Positions 12,904 to 21,745 of a stretch of 64,000 bases of DNA are shown here, one piece after another. The stretch spans positions 124,001 through 188,000 of the forward strand of contig NZ_MQTZ01000043.1 in assembly GCF_001939115.1 (NCBI RefSeq), read 5' to 3'. The position numbers and the translations under genes are program-made. The stretch is from Leptolyngbya sp. 'hensonii'. Its GTDB lineage: Bacteria > Cyanobacteriota > Cyanobacteriia > GCF-001939115. The notes under the pieces are model-generated. The model was not told where the DNA came from, ran no database searches, and worked only from the letters and a program-made list of their open reading frames with translations. The stretch's first letter is position 1, and every line of letters starts with the position of its first letter.

Positions 12904-13884
12904 CTAGCGGCTCATCTCCAACATGCGTTGAATAGGGCGTAATGCAGCCACCCGCGTTTCCTCGGCCAGGGTGATTTCTGGAGAACGGTGAACCATGGCC
13001 CAGTACAGCTTCTCCAGCGTATTCAACCGCATGTGGGGGCACTCATTGCAGGCACAGCTATGGAGCGGTGGGGCCGGAATAAAGGTTTTGTGGGGAGCCT
13101 GCTTCTGCATTTGATGGATAATGCCGGGTTCCGTGGCCACAATGAATTGAGAACTGTCACTTTGCAGACAGTATTTCAGGAGCGCTGTTGTAGAACCAAT
13201 ATAGCGGGCATGCTTCAATACGCCTCCTTCACATTCTGGATGGGCGATGATCTCGGCACTGGGATGGTTAACCTGCAATTGCACCAGCTTTTTCTCGGAA
13301 AAAGTTTCGTGAACCATGCAACTTCCCTCCCAGAGCACCAGATCCCGACCTGTCTGAGCCATAACATAGCGTCCCAGATTGCGATCGGGGGCAAAAATGA
13401 TCGGCTGATCCAACGGGATCTGACGCACAATATCCACAGCGTTGGAGCTAGTACAGATAATGTCGCTCAGGGCTTTGATCTCAGCCGTGCAGTTGATATA
13501 GGACACCACTAGATGATCGGGATGGGCGGCCTTAAAAGCAGCAAAAGCCTGCGGGGGACAGCTATCGGCCAGGGAACACCCTGCATTTAGATCTGGTAAA
13601 AGTACCAATTTCTCTGGATTAAGAATTTTGGCTGTTTCCGCCATAAAATGAACGCCTGCAAACACAATCACATCTGCCTGTGTCTGCGCTGCCTGACGGG
13701 ATAGCCCCAGTGAGTCGCCAATGTAGTCCGCAATATCCTGGATATCTGGCTCCTGATAATAGTGGGCCAGAATGATTGCATTTAAGTCTCGCTTTAGATC
13801 CTGGATGGCCTGGAACAGGTCTAAAGGAGATGCCGTTCTAGCAGTAAGGGGGTGGTCTGAACGTACAGTGGCAAACACAGTCAC
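12904..13884 (-). CDS. nadA: Quinolinate synthase A
   Basis: Condenses iminoaspartate with dihydroxyacetone phosphate to quinolinate in NAD biosynthesis, using an oxygen-sensitive [4Fe-4S] cluster. The 326-residue length is normal. Visible family motifs are [55 protein letters not shown] and [13 protein letters not shown], which include the three cluster cysteines. The gene stands alone: nadB and nadC are not adjacent. It is divergent from a metallophosphoesterase across a short AT-rich gap. Confidence 0.97.
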   Translation of the reverse strand: MTVFATVRSDHPLTARTASPLDLFQAIQDLKRDLNAIILAHYYQEPDIQDIADYIGDSLGLSRQAAQTQADVIVFAGVHFMAETAKILNPEKLVLLPDLNAGCSLADSCPPQAFAAFKAAHPDHLVVSYINCTAEIKALSDIICTSSNAVDIVRQIPLDQPIIFAPDRNLGRYVMAQTGRDLVLWEGSCMVHETFSEKKLVQLQVNHPSAEIIAHPECEGGVLKHARYIGSTTALLKYCLQSDSSQFIVATEPGIIHQMQKQAPHKTFIPAPPLHSCACNECPHMRLNTLEKLYWAMVHRSPEITLAEETRVAALRPIQRMLEMSR

Positions 13885-14010
13885 CTGTCCAATTAGTTAA
13901 AAGGATACAAAATCATCTTCCTTTAATTATAGTTTTTTCTACCAAAAATGTCGAGATCTATCGGAATTGGTCTGGGTCATTTATCCTGGAGGAGGAATCG
14001 GGAAAACAAT

Positions 14011-14931
14011 ATGACGGAACAGCAGAGAGCCTGCCAGCGGTGGAGAATGGCAGTGGTGGGGGATGTTCATGACCTCTGGGATGACCGTGAAGAGAGGGCA
14101 TTGCGGGCTTTGGGCGTAGACCTGGTGTTGCTGGTCGGAGACTTTGGCAATGAAGCGGTGCCCCTCGTTCGATCGATCGCAGCCCTGGATCTCCCCAAAG
14201 CGGTGATTCTGGGGAATCATGATGCCTGGTATACGGCCTCTGACTGGGGTCGCAAGCAATGCCCCTATGATCCGCGATTAGAGGATCGGGTGCAGCAGCA
14301 GCTAGACCTTCTGGGGGAAACCCATGTTGGCTATGGTAAGCTCGACTTTCCCCAGTTCCAGCTCTCGATTGTCGGAGGTCGCCCGTTTAGTTGGGGCGGT
14401 TCTCTCTGGAAAAATGGCGAATTCTACCAATCTCGGTTTGGAGTCGGTAGTTTTGCCGAATCCACAGCCCGAATTGTGGCAGCAGCCCAGAGTGCTGCCT
14501 ATGAAACCCTGATTATCCTGGGGCATTGCGGCCCCACGGGGTTGGGTAATCAGCGAGAAGATCCCTGTGGTCGAGATTGGGAAGCCCTGGGGGGGGATCA
14601 CGGCGATCCTGACCTGGAAGCGGCGATCGACCAGATGCAACAGATGGGCAAAACCATTCCGCTGGTTACTTTTGGGCACATGCACCATCAGCTCCGCCAT
14701 ACCCAGGACCGTCTTCGGCGGCCCACCCATGTCAGCCCTGCCGGGACCCTCTATCTCAATGCAGCCTATGTGCCCCGACTGGTTCGCAGGGAAACGGGAA
14801 CAATCCGGCATTTTACATTGGTGGAATGGCAGTCTGGGGACGTTTTAGAGGCTTCCCTGGTTTGGCTGGATGAAAATTTTGCCATATCCCGTAAACAAGT
14901 TCTCTTCCACCGGGAAAGGGCATTAGTATAG
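14011..14931 (+). CDS. Metallophosphoesterase, TIGR04168-like cyanobacterial family
   Basis: A calcineurin-like metallophosphoesterase of about 306 residues, in a family found mainly in cyanobacteria and plastids; the substrate is unknown. The metal-binding blocks are in order: VVGDVHD, LVGDFGNE, LGNHDAW, ILGHCGPTG and FGHMHH. The start at 14011 is preferred because a purine-rich GGAGGAGG lies at about 13988-13995. The frame is open back to an ATG at 13948, which has no ribosome-binding site. tRNA-Ser follows 60 bases downstream after a short GGGG/CCCC hairpin. Confidence 0.85.
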   Translation: MTEQQRACQRWRMAVVGDVHDLWDDREERALRALGVDLVLLVGDFGNEAVPLVRSIAALDLPKAVILGNHDAWYTASDWGRKQCPYDPRLEDRVQQQLDLLGETHVGYGKLDFPQFQLSIVGGRPFSWGGSLWKNGEFYQSRFGVGSFAESTARIVAAAQSAAYETLIILGHCGPTGLGNQREDPCGRDWEALGGDHGDPDLEAAIDQMQQMGKTIPLVTFGHMHHQLRHTQDRLRRPTHVSPAGTLYLNAAYVPRLVRRETGTIRHFTLVEWQSGDVLEASLVWLDENFAISRKQVLFHRERALV

Positions 14932-14990
14932 AAAAGAACTCAAAATTCAACCATTGGGGCTTGACCCCTATTTTGGATATTGAGTCATGG

Positions 14991-15077
14991 GGAGAGGTGG
15001 CAGAGTGGTCGATTGCGTCTGACTTGAAATCAGATGGGTGTGCAAGCATCCCCAGGGTTCGAATCCCTGCCTCTCCG
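14991..15077 (+). tRNA. tRNA-Ser(UGA)
   Basis: An 87-base cloverleaf: acceptor GGAGAGG pairs with CCTCTCC, followed by discriminator G. The anticodon stem TCTGA/TCAGA encloses the loop CTTGAAA with anticodon TGA at 15025-15027. There is a long class II variable arm and a T-arm with GGTTCGAATCC. CCA is not encoded. Recognises UCA and related serine codons. Confidence 0.97.
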
Positions 15078-15081
15078 TTTT

Positions 15082-15163
15082 ACAGTCTATAGGTGTTCAC
15101 AGTCTATAGGTGTTCACAGTCTATAGGTGTTCACAGTCTATAGGTGTTCACAGTCTATAGGTG
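15082..15163. repeat. 17-bp tandem repeat, about 4.8 copies
   Basis: Unit ACAGTCTATAGGTGTTC, four perfect copies plus 14 bases of a fifth. Each unit contains the palindrome CTATAG. The array begins four bases after tRNA-Ser, and its last partial unit supplies the stop codon of the RAYT remnant. Confidence 0.95.
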
Positions 15164-15672
15164 CCGCTGCCATTTTTTCGGGTTGTTCGCAATGTATTGC
15201 CGAACCTGTTCAATTTCACTGTCGCTCCTGAGGATGCGATCGTAAAAATGGGGTTGCCAGGTAAATTCTGGAACGGACGATCGAATTTCAAAGGTACACC
15301 GACCTTTGTACCACCGAATGATTTTGCCCAGGGAATGGTCGGATAACATCGGGTTGTGATGTTGGGTAATCCCGCCCGGCGGCGTTGTTGTTGGCATGGT
15401 TGTTCGTGAATCACAATAATGCCATGGATATGGTTGGGCATGGCAACAAATGCATCCAATGAAACTGGGTCAAAGCGTTGGGGAATTTCCCACCAAATTT
15501 TGTTGACAATTTCCCCTGCAGGTGAAGGCTGCATTTCTCCCGCCACAATTCGACCAAAGAAATGTTGGCGATCGTGGGTGCAAAAGGGGACAAAATACCA
15601 GCCTGCAGAGAAGTAGTCCCAGGTTGGATGTCGCGCAGATTCGATGCGATATTTGTTCTGATATAGCGTCAT
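15155..15672 (-). pseudogene. Frameshifted REP-associated tyrosine transposase (RAYT, Y1_Tnp)
   Basis: Two reading frames together give a complete RAYT-like protein of about 172 residues. The N-terminal half starts MTLYQNKYRIES and contains the metal-binding HUH-type motif MPNHIHGII. After about 15355-15397 homology continues in another frame: SLGKIIRWYKGRCTFEIR, WQPHFYDRILRSD with the likely nucleophilic tyrosine, and IANNPKKW. The shift falls in a CAA/CGCC-rich stretch. It is either an authentic frameshift, making this a pseudogene, or a sequencing error. RAYT proteins mobilise REP palindromes; a REP-like hairpin precedes the start codon and a tandem repeat overlaps the end. Confidence 0.85.
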
Positions 15673-15696
15673 AGGGCAATCCTAAGGACTTGCCCT
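15673..15696. repeat. REP-like palindrome before the RAYT remnant
   Basis: AGGGCAATCC and GGA-C-TTGCCCT can pair around a TAA loop with one bulged C, directly before the RAYT ATG. Its position fits a REP-type substrate of RAYTs, but it is a single copy here and could be a leader hairpin. Confidence 0.4.
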
Positions 15697-15765
15697 GGCA
15701 TAGAACCTGCGCCAGAACCCTCATATTCAGCCCTATTCTGATGGATGGTTCCCACAATCTTGCAA

Positions 15766-15797
15766 AAGCAAAAAGGTCCTCTGCCAGCAGAGGACCT
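15766..15797 (-). terminator. Rho-independent terminator of tkt
   Basis: On the minus strand AGGTCCTCTGC pairs with GCAGAGGACCT around two bases, followed by TTTTTGCTTTTGC. It is 26 bases after the tkt stop. Confidence 0.88.
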
Positions 15798-15823
15798 CAA
15801 GGCTTAATCAAAATCAGAGGCTA

Positions 15824-17830
15824 TTAGCCCAGGACTGCCTTAGCCTTGGCTACGACGTTATCAACGGTGTAGCCGAATTTTTCCATGCACACCCCACCCG
15901 GTGCCGAAGCGCCGAAGCGATCGATGCTGAGCGTATCACCTTCGGTGCCAACAAAACGGCACCACCCGAAGCTAGAACCTGCTTCTACGGCCAAGCGCTT
16001 GGTGACAGCCTTGGGCAGAACTGACTCCTTGTAAGCGGCATCCTGCTCATCAAACAGTTCCCAACAGGGCATGGAGACCACTCGAACTTTGGTCCCCTCT
16101 GCTGTCAGTTTTTCAGCGGCCTGAATACACAGGGAAACTTCGCTACCGGTGGCCAGCAGGAGCAGGTCAGGAGTACCGTCGCAATCCAGGACGGTATAGG
16201 CTCCCTTTTCTACCCCTTCGATCGAAGAACCGGCCAACTGGGGTAAGGCCTGGCGGGAGAAGGCCATCAGCGTGGGACGTTTGCGATTTGCAATGGCCAC
16301 TTTGTAAGCACCGGAGGTTTCCGTGCCATCCGCTGGACGGATGACCAGCAGGTTGGGGATGACTCTCAGGGAGGCGATCGTTTCTACAGGCTGGTGAGTG
16401 GGACCATCTTCACCCAGAGCGACTGAATCATGGGTCATCACATAGATGACACCGGCTTGAGACAGGGCCGAGAGTCGGATGGCAGCCCGCATATAGTCTG
16501 CAAAGACCAGGAAGGTGGCACAGTAGGGAATTAACCCAGAGTTATGGAGGGCAATGCCGTTACAAATTGCGCCCATCCCATGTTCCCGAACGCCAAAGCG
16601 GAGGTTCCGGTTTTGGTACTGACCCTTTTGGAAATCTCCAAAACCCTTCAACAGGGTCAGGTTAGAGTGGGTCAAATCGGCAGACCCCCCAATCAATTCA
16701 GGAATAGCCGGGGCCAAGGCATTCAAGGTCTTCTCAGAAGTCTGGCGGGTCGCCAGGGCCTTATCTTCGGGGGCATAGGTCGGCAGACTCTTTTCCCAGC
16801 CTTCCGGTAACTGGCCACTCAGCATCCGCTCAAACTCAGCCGCTTCTGCAGCATATTTGGCCTTGTACTCGGCCAAGGTCTTTTGCCAGTTTGATTCTGC
16901 GGTTGCGCCCTGCTCCACCGCCTTGCGGAAATGGTTCAAGGAATCTTCGGGGATGACGAAAGGCTCATGTGCCCAACCCAGGTTCTCACGGGTGGCTTTA
17001 ATCTCATCTCCCCCCAGAGCCGCACCATGCACCCCGGCTGTATTCTGCTTATTGGGAGAGCCATACCCGATCGTGGTGGTCACCTTAATCAGGGAGGGCT
17101 TGTCTGTTACGGCTTTCGCAGCTTCAATAGCAGCGGCGATCGCGTTCAGGTCAGTGTTGCCATTCTCAACGTGCTGCACATGCCAGCCGTAAGCTTCAAA
17201 GCGCTTGCTGACATCTTCCGTGAAGGATACATCCGTGGAGCCGTCGATCGAAATGTGGTTATCGTCATAGAGGGCAATCAACTTACCCAATCCCAGGTGC
17301 CCTGCTAGCGAGCAAGCTTCACCTGAAACGCCTTCCATGTTGCAACCATCACCCAGAATCACATAGGTGTAGTGGTCTACCACCTGACAATCGGGTTTGT
17401 TGAACTTGGCAGCCAGGTGCGCTTCCGCCATGGCCAGACCCACACCGTTACAAATCCCTTGGCCCAGAGGACCCGTCGTTACTTCTACACCGGGAGTTTC
17501 AAAGTTTTCTGGGTGGCCAGGGGTGGTGGATCCCCACTGACGAAACTGCTTGATATCGTCCAGGCTGACGCTGTCATAGCCAGTGAGATACAGCAGTGCA
17601 TACTGCAACATACAACCATGGCCAGCAGACAGAATAAACCGATCGCGGTTGAACCACTGGGGATTCTTGGGATTGAACCGCATAAATTGGGTCCAGAGCA
17701 CATAGGCCATGGGAGCTGCACCCATAGGTAGCCCTGGATGCCCAGATTTAGCTTTCTCTACTGCATCAATAGCAAGAAAGCGAATGGAATTAATACAAAG
17801 TTCGTCGAGGGATTGGGTTGCAACGGCCAT
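15824..17830 (-). CDS. tkt: Transketolase
   Basis: Thiamine-diphosphate enzyme transferring two-carbon units in the Calvin-Benson cycle and the pentose phosphate pathway. The product is 668 residues, the normal length. Visible motifs are [18 protein letters not shown], the ThDP site GDGCNMEG...[12 protein letters not shown], the pyrimidine-domain [15 protein letters not shown] and [18 protein letters not shown]. It lies downstream of acpP and fabF on the same strand, an order seen in other cyanobacteria, but 255 bases of leader separate it from fabF, so it may have its own promoter. The leader has three 11-bp direct repeats. Confidence 0.98.
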   Translation of the reverse strand: MAVATQSLDELCINSIRFLAIDAVEKAKSGHPGLPMGAAPMAYVLWTQFMRFNPKNPQWFNRDRFILSAGHGCMLQYALLYLTGYDSVSLDDIKQFRQWGSTTPGHPENFETPGVEVTTGPLGQGICNGVGLAMAEAHLAAKFNKPDCQVVDHYTYVILGDGCNMEGVSGEACSLAGHLGLGKLIALYDDNHISIDGSTDVSFTEDVSKRFEAYGWHVQHVENGNTDLNAIAAAIEAAKAVTDKPSLIKVTTTIGYGSPNKQNTAGVHGAALGGDEIKATRENLGWAHEPFVIPEDSLNHFRKAVEQGATAESNWQKTLAEYKAKYAAEAAEFERMLSGQLPEGWEKSLPTYAPEDKALATRQTSEKTLNALAPAIPELIGGSADLTHSNLTLLKGFGDFQKGQYQNRNLRFGVREHGMGAICNGIALHNSGLIPYCATFLVFADYMRAAIRLSALSQAGVIYVMTHDSVALGEDGPTHQPVETIASLRVIPNLLVIRPADGTETSGAYKVAIANRKRPTLMAFSRQALPQLAGSSIEGVEKGAYTVLDCDGTPDLLLLATGSEVSLCIQAAEKLTAEGTKVRVVSMPCWELFDEQDAAYKESVLPKAVTKRLAVEAGSSFGWCRFVGTEGDTLSIDRFGASAPGGVCMEKFGYTVDNVVAKAKAVLG

Positions 17831-17862
17831 AATTACTTCACTGAACGGGTTGGCACGGAACT

Positions 17863-17895
17863 AAGTGGGCAGAAAGTGGGCAGAAAGTGGGCAGA
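17863..17895. repeat. Three 11-bp direct repeats in the tkt leader
   Basis: AAGTGGGCAGA is repeated three times without spacing (17863-17873, 17874-17884, 17885-17895), 33-65 bases upstream of the tkt start. The period of about one helical turn would put all copies on one DNA face, so a regulator-binding array or an RNA-level element is possible. Replication slippage is the simple alternative. Confidence 0.9.
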
Positions 17896-18085
17896 TATCT
17901 CGGTAAGCAAATATCAGGCAGGCAGATAACCAGGCGCTTTGATGGAGCCAGAATAAGAATTTATACTTAATCATCCCACCAACAGGATCACTAGACAAGC
18001 ATTCCCATGGGGAAACTGAATAGTCATCCCACTACCCTATAGACCTTTCCCAATGATTCCACGATAGGGTCAATTTACCCCAAGC

Positions 18086-19339
18086 TTACACAGCGTATTT
18101 CTTGAATACCAGAGTGACGTTGTGACCCCCAAACCCGAAGGAGTTGGACAGGGCCACGTTAACGATCTGGGCTCGGCTGGTATGGGGAATGTAATCCAGG
18201 TCGCAAGCTGAATCCGGATTCTCCAGGTTAATCGTGGGGGGGACGTGATCGTGGGCAACAGCCATGGTTGCAGCAACGGCTTCAATCCCTCCAGAACCGC
18301 CCAACAGATGACCCGTCATGGACTTGGTGGAGCTGACTGTAACCTGATAAGCGGCTTCACCCAGTGCTTTCTTAATCGCTGCTGTCTCAGTCGAATCATT
18401 AGCCGGTGTGCTGGTGCCATGGGCATTAATGTAACTGACCTGCTCCGGGAGCACTCCCGCATCCTTCAGGGCCAGTTGGATTGCCCTCGCTGCTCCCTCC
18501 CCGCCAGGTACGGGGGAAGTCATGTGGTAGGCGTCACAGGTCATGGCATAGCCAACAATCTCAGCATAGATGCGAGCGTTCCGGCTGCGAGCATGTTCCA
18601 ATTCCTCCAGAAGCAGGATACCTGCTCCTTCCCCCATGACAAAGCCATCCCGATCCTGGTCGAAAGGACGGCAGGCATGAGCCGGATCGTCATTCCGGGT
18701 AGATAGGGCGCGGGCGGCAGCAAAACCAGCGACAGACAGGGGCGTCACGGCTGCTTCTGTGCCCCCACAAATCATGGCCTGGGCATAACCCCGCTGGATC
18801 AGCCGAAAGGCGTCGCCGACGGCGTTAGACCCAGCAGCGCAGGCTGTAACGGAGCAGGAGTTTGGCCCTTTGGCCCCCGTGTGAATCGCCGTTAACCCAG
18901 CGGCCATATTGGCGATCATCATGGGAATCATGAAGGGGCTGCATCGATCGGGCCCCCGGTTCAAGTAAATTTCCTGCTGGTCTTCCAGCACTTTCAGGCC
19001 ACCAATACCGGTTCCGATCATCACCCCGACCTGTTCTGCATTCAGGTCATTGATCACGAATTGGCCGTCTGCGATCGCCTGCTTACTGGCAGCGACGGCA
19101 AACTGGGCAAATCGGTCCATGCGTTTGGCATCTTTACGATCCAGATAGGCGTGAGGGTCAAACCCCTTGACCTCTCCGGCAATCCGGCAATCATGCTTTG
19201 AAGCATCGAACAGGGTGATGGGACCAATACCGTTGCGCCCGCTTAGCAGGCCCTGCCAGTACTCTGTCAATGTGTTTCCGATCGGGGTGATTGCACCCAG
19301 GCCGGTCACAACGACACGTTTATTGAGAGAACTTGTCAT
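18086..19339 (-). CDS. fabF: 3-oxoacyl-[acyl-carrier-protein] synthase II
   Basis: Elongating condensing enzyme of type II fatty acid synthesis; joins malonyl-ACP to acyl-ACP. The 417-residue product has the nucleophile Cys167 in SVTACAAGSNA and the two active-site histidines in NAHGTSTPAND and SMTGHLLGGSGG, plus a GFGGHNVTLVF C-terminus. It begins 55 bases after acpP on the same strand and is almost certainly in the same operon, matching its substrate carrier. Confidence 0.98.
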   Translation of the reverse strand: MTSSLNKRVVVTGLGAITPIGNTLTEYWQGLLSGRNGIGPITLFDASKHDCRIAGEVKGFDPHAYLDRKDAKRMDRFAQFAVAASKQAIADGQFVINDLNAEQVGVMIGTGIGGLKVLEDQQEIYLNRGPDRCSPFMIPMMIANMAAGLTAIHTGAKGPNSCSVTACAAGSNAVGDAFRLIQRGYAQAMICGGTEAAVTPLSVAGFAAARALSTRNDDPAHACRPFDQDRDGFVMGEGAGILLLEELEHARSRNARIYAEIVGYAMTCDAYHMTSPVPGGEGAARAIQLALKDAGVLPEQVSYINAHGTSTPANDSTETAAIKKALGEAAYQVTVSSTKSMTGHLLGGSGGIEAVAATMAVAHDHVPPTINLENPDSACDLDYIPHTSRAQIVNVALSNSFGFGGHNVTLVFKKYAV

Positions 19340-19394
19340 GGCTTTTGTCAGGGAAAATCATCCGTCAGCAGAAAGAAAATGAAGGGTTCAGGTT

Positions 19395-19640
19395 TTACGC
19401 TGCAGCTTTGCCAGAGATATAATCAACTGCATCCTGAACTGTTGCAATCTTCTCTGCATCTTCGTCGGGAATTTCAGTCTTAAATTCTTCTTCCAGGGCC
19501 ATGACCAGTTCTACCGTATCCAGAGAGTCGGCCCCTAGGTCATTCGCAAAGCTGGCTTGGGGCTTAACTTCAGCAGCATCAACTCCCAGTTGTTCAGCAA
19601 CAATCTTCTGAACCTTCGCAAAAACTTCTTCTTGGCTCAT
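19395..19640 (-). CDS. acpP: Acyl carrier protein
   Basis: An acidic 81-residue protein that carries acyl chains on a 4'-phosphopantetheine arm in fatty acid synthesis. The attachment serine is in [11 protein letters not shown], and [17 protein letters not shown] is the usual third and fourth helix region. First gene of the acpP-fabF(-tkt) cluster, divergent from an HdrB-like gene across 320 bases. Confidence 0.98.
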   Translation of the reverse strand: MSQEEVFAKVQKIVAEQLGVDAAEVKPQASFANDLGADSLDTVELVMALEEEFKTEIPDEDAEKIATVQDAVDYISGKAAA

Positions 19641-19960
19641 AGTTGTGATCTCTTGTTCAGTACCTGTACTCGTTAAATTGCGGGTTGAATTGTCAGCAAC
19701 ACAGCTCTAAATTGAACATCCACGGGAAGAAAAATCAGGTTAAAGCCGATTCTTCTAATTTAGATGATCATAAATTGAGCATTCCTTCATAGTATCCGAA
19801 AGGGGAGACAGGATTGTAACTGGTAGTCGGTTTTACAATTGACACTTTAACCGCTCCAGCCTGTTTTAAAGATGTAGAGATGCTGCAGGATTATGCTGGT
19901 TGTCTCGATTTAGCATAGATTGGGAGAGCGTTTGACCTGACTCCGCAGTCTTGATTGCTT
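19641..19960. promoter_or_regulatory. Divergent promoter region acpP / HdrB-like gene
   Basis: No gene seen in 320 bases. It must hold the promoter of acpP (minus) and probably that of the HdrB-like gene (plus). A TTGACA at 19839-19844 and TTTTAA at 19864 are possible plus-strand promoter elements with poor spacing (19 bases). No clear operator is recognised. Confidence 0.3.
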
Positions 19961-20869
19961 ATGCCATCCCCATCTCTCAGATATGCTTATTTTCCAGGTT
20001 GTGTCGCTCAGGGAGCCTGTCGGGAGTTGTATCAATCTACCCAGGCCCTGACCCAGGCTTTAGGAATTGAACTGGTCGAATTGAAAAAGGCAGCCTGCTG
20101 CGGGTCAGGCACCTTCAAAGAAGACTCGCTACTCCTGGAAGATACGGTCAATGCCCGCAATATTGCCCTGGCCGAAGAGTTGCAGTTGCCCCTGCTGACC
20201 CACTGTAGTACCTGCCAGGGGGTCATTGGTCATGTGGATGAGCGATTAAAACAGGCCCAGCAGAGAAATCCGGCCTATCTGGAACAGGTCAATGCCCTGC
20301 TTGAAAAAGAGAGTTGTTCTCCCTATCAGGGGACGACGGAGGTCAAACATCTCCTCTGGGCTCTAGTCGGAGACTATGGCCTGGATGCCTTACGGGAGCG
20401 GGTGACGCGCAAATTAACCGGATTGCGCTGTGCCGCTTTCTATGGCTGCTACCTGCTACGGGCTCAGACCCTGCTCCCCTACGATGATCCCTTTAACCCC
20501 CACACCCTGGAAAGTGTTTTTGCAGCGGTTGGGGCCACGCCGGTCCAGTATCAGGGGCGAACCCAATGTTGTGGTTGGCCTATTTCCAGCTACGCCACGA
20601 CTGCATCTTTTCAAATGGCTGGCAAACATCTGAAAGCCGCGATCGTTGCCGGAGCTGATTGCATGGTTACCCCCTGCCCCCTCTGTCACCTGAATCTGGA
20701 TTCCCGCCAACCCGAAATCGAGCGGACGATCGGAGAAACTCTGGGCCTGCCCATTCTGCACTTGCCCCAACTGGTTGCCTTGGCGCTCGGTGTGACTCCA
20801 CAGGAGCTAGGGCTCAACCGACACATTGTCTCTACCCGATCGATCGTTGAAAAAATCGAGAGCTTGTAG
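19961..20869 (+). CDS. HdrB-like protein with two CCG (cysteine-rich) domains
   Basis: A 302-residue protein resembling subunit B of CoB-CoM heterodisulfide reductase. It starts with the conserved YFPGC motif and has two cysteine-rich blocks: ACCGSGTFK with HCSTCQG, and TQCCGWPISS with PCPLCHLNL. These bind a non-cubane or paired iron-sulfur cluster in Hdr and in the type E anchor of succinate dehydrogenases. Cyanobacteria lack methanogen heterodisulfide chemistry, so a role as an SDH-E-like subunit or another electron-transfer partner is likelier. The ATG at 19961 is chosen over an in-frame TTG at 19955. It is upstream of psaC on the same strand, 247 bases apart. Confidence 0.85.
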   Translation: MPSPSLRYAYFPGCVAQGACRELYQSTQALTQALGIELVELKKAACCGSGTFKEDSLLLEDTVNARNIALAEELQLPLLTHCSTCQGVIGHVDERLKQAQQRNPAYLEQVNALLEKESCSPYQGTTEVKHLLWALVGDYGLDALRERVTRKLTGLRCAAFYGCYLLRAQTLLPYDDPFNPHTLESVFAAVGATPVQYQGRTQCCGWPISSYATTASFQMAGKHLKAAIVAGADCMVTPCPLCHLNLDSRQPEIERTIGETLGLPILHLPQLVALALGVTPQELGLNRHIVSTRSIVEKIESL

Positions 20870-21001
20870 AGGTTCTGATATCCTTCGGGCCAGTATTAAA
20901 TTCTTTGAAGTTTTGCAGCCTTTTGCTCAAGTGAATAGGGCCACACGGTAAACTAAACCCTAACCTTCAAGCTTGCCTAGAGCCTGGAGTGGCTTTCCAA
21001 C

Positions 21002-21033
21002 TGCCGATTAATGCAGATGCCGATTAATGCAGA
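21002..21033. repeat. Tandem 16-bp duplication upstream of psaC
   Basis: TGCCGATTAATGCAGA occurs twice head to tail, 84 bases before the psaC start. The inner TTAA/ATTAAT sequence is partly palindromic. Copies are identical, suggesting a recent duplication in the promoter or 5' leader. Confidence 0.92.
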
Positions 21034-21110
21034 GCATTGAACCCCAACCGCACTAATGCCGAGTGCATAACACTAGTACACAACCCTGAGAACACTAAGT
21101 CTGGAGTTAA

Positions 21111-21362
<252 letters not shown>

Positions 21363-21416
21363 AGTCTGGCTTTGCCAGTTCTGGCAGCGAACTTTCATTA
21401 AGTTTTTGGATTGCAA

Positions 21417-21441
21417 ACAGGAGCTTCTCGCTCCTGTTTTT
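21417..21441 (+). terminator. Rho-independent terminator of psaC
   Basis: CAGGAGC (21418-21424) pairs with GCTCCTG (21430-21436) around TTCTC, followed by TTTTTGTTT. It is 55 bases after the psaC stop. Confidence 0.92.
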
Positions 21442-21518
21442 GTTTGGGTATTAGCAGGCTTGACGCACCTGATTTTCCCCTTCTCCCCTCACTCCACAAG
21501 GCCACTGTGTACCCATAA

Positions 21519-21612
21519 TCCCCTCCTGGGAGGGGTAGGGGTGGGTTCAACGCTCCTGCTCCCGTTCCTAGGCCCACCCTGGCCCTACGGGCTACCCCTT
21601 CCAGTCGGGGAG
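21519..21612. repeat. GC-rich intergenic inverted-repeat element
   Basis: Between the psaC terminator and glmS is a dense set of complementary C-rich and G-rich stretches: CCCCTCC/GGAGGGG at 21520-21535, then GTAGGGGTGGG opposed by CCCACCCTGGCCCTAC. This looks like a dispersed cyanobacterial palindromic repeat rather than a gene. The rest of 21443-21745 shows no coding region. Confidence 0.5.
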
Positions 21613-21745
21613 AGTTGGGAAAGGAGGACTTTAGTGCAAGTTTGCTCTCTGGGTTCAAACAGAATTCAAGATCAGATGTGGCACACTAGAGCTTTGATAT
21701 CCAGGCTGGGATACTCCCTGTAGTGACTGAAGGAGGGAAGGGTTC

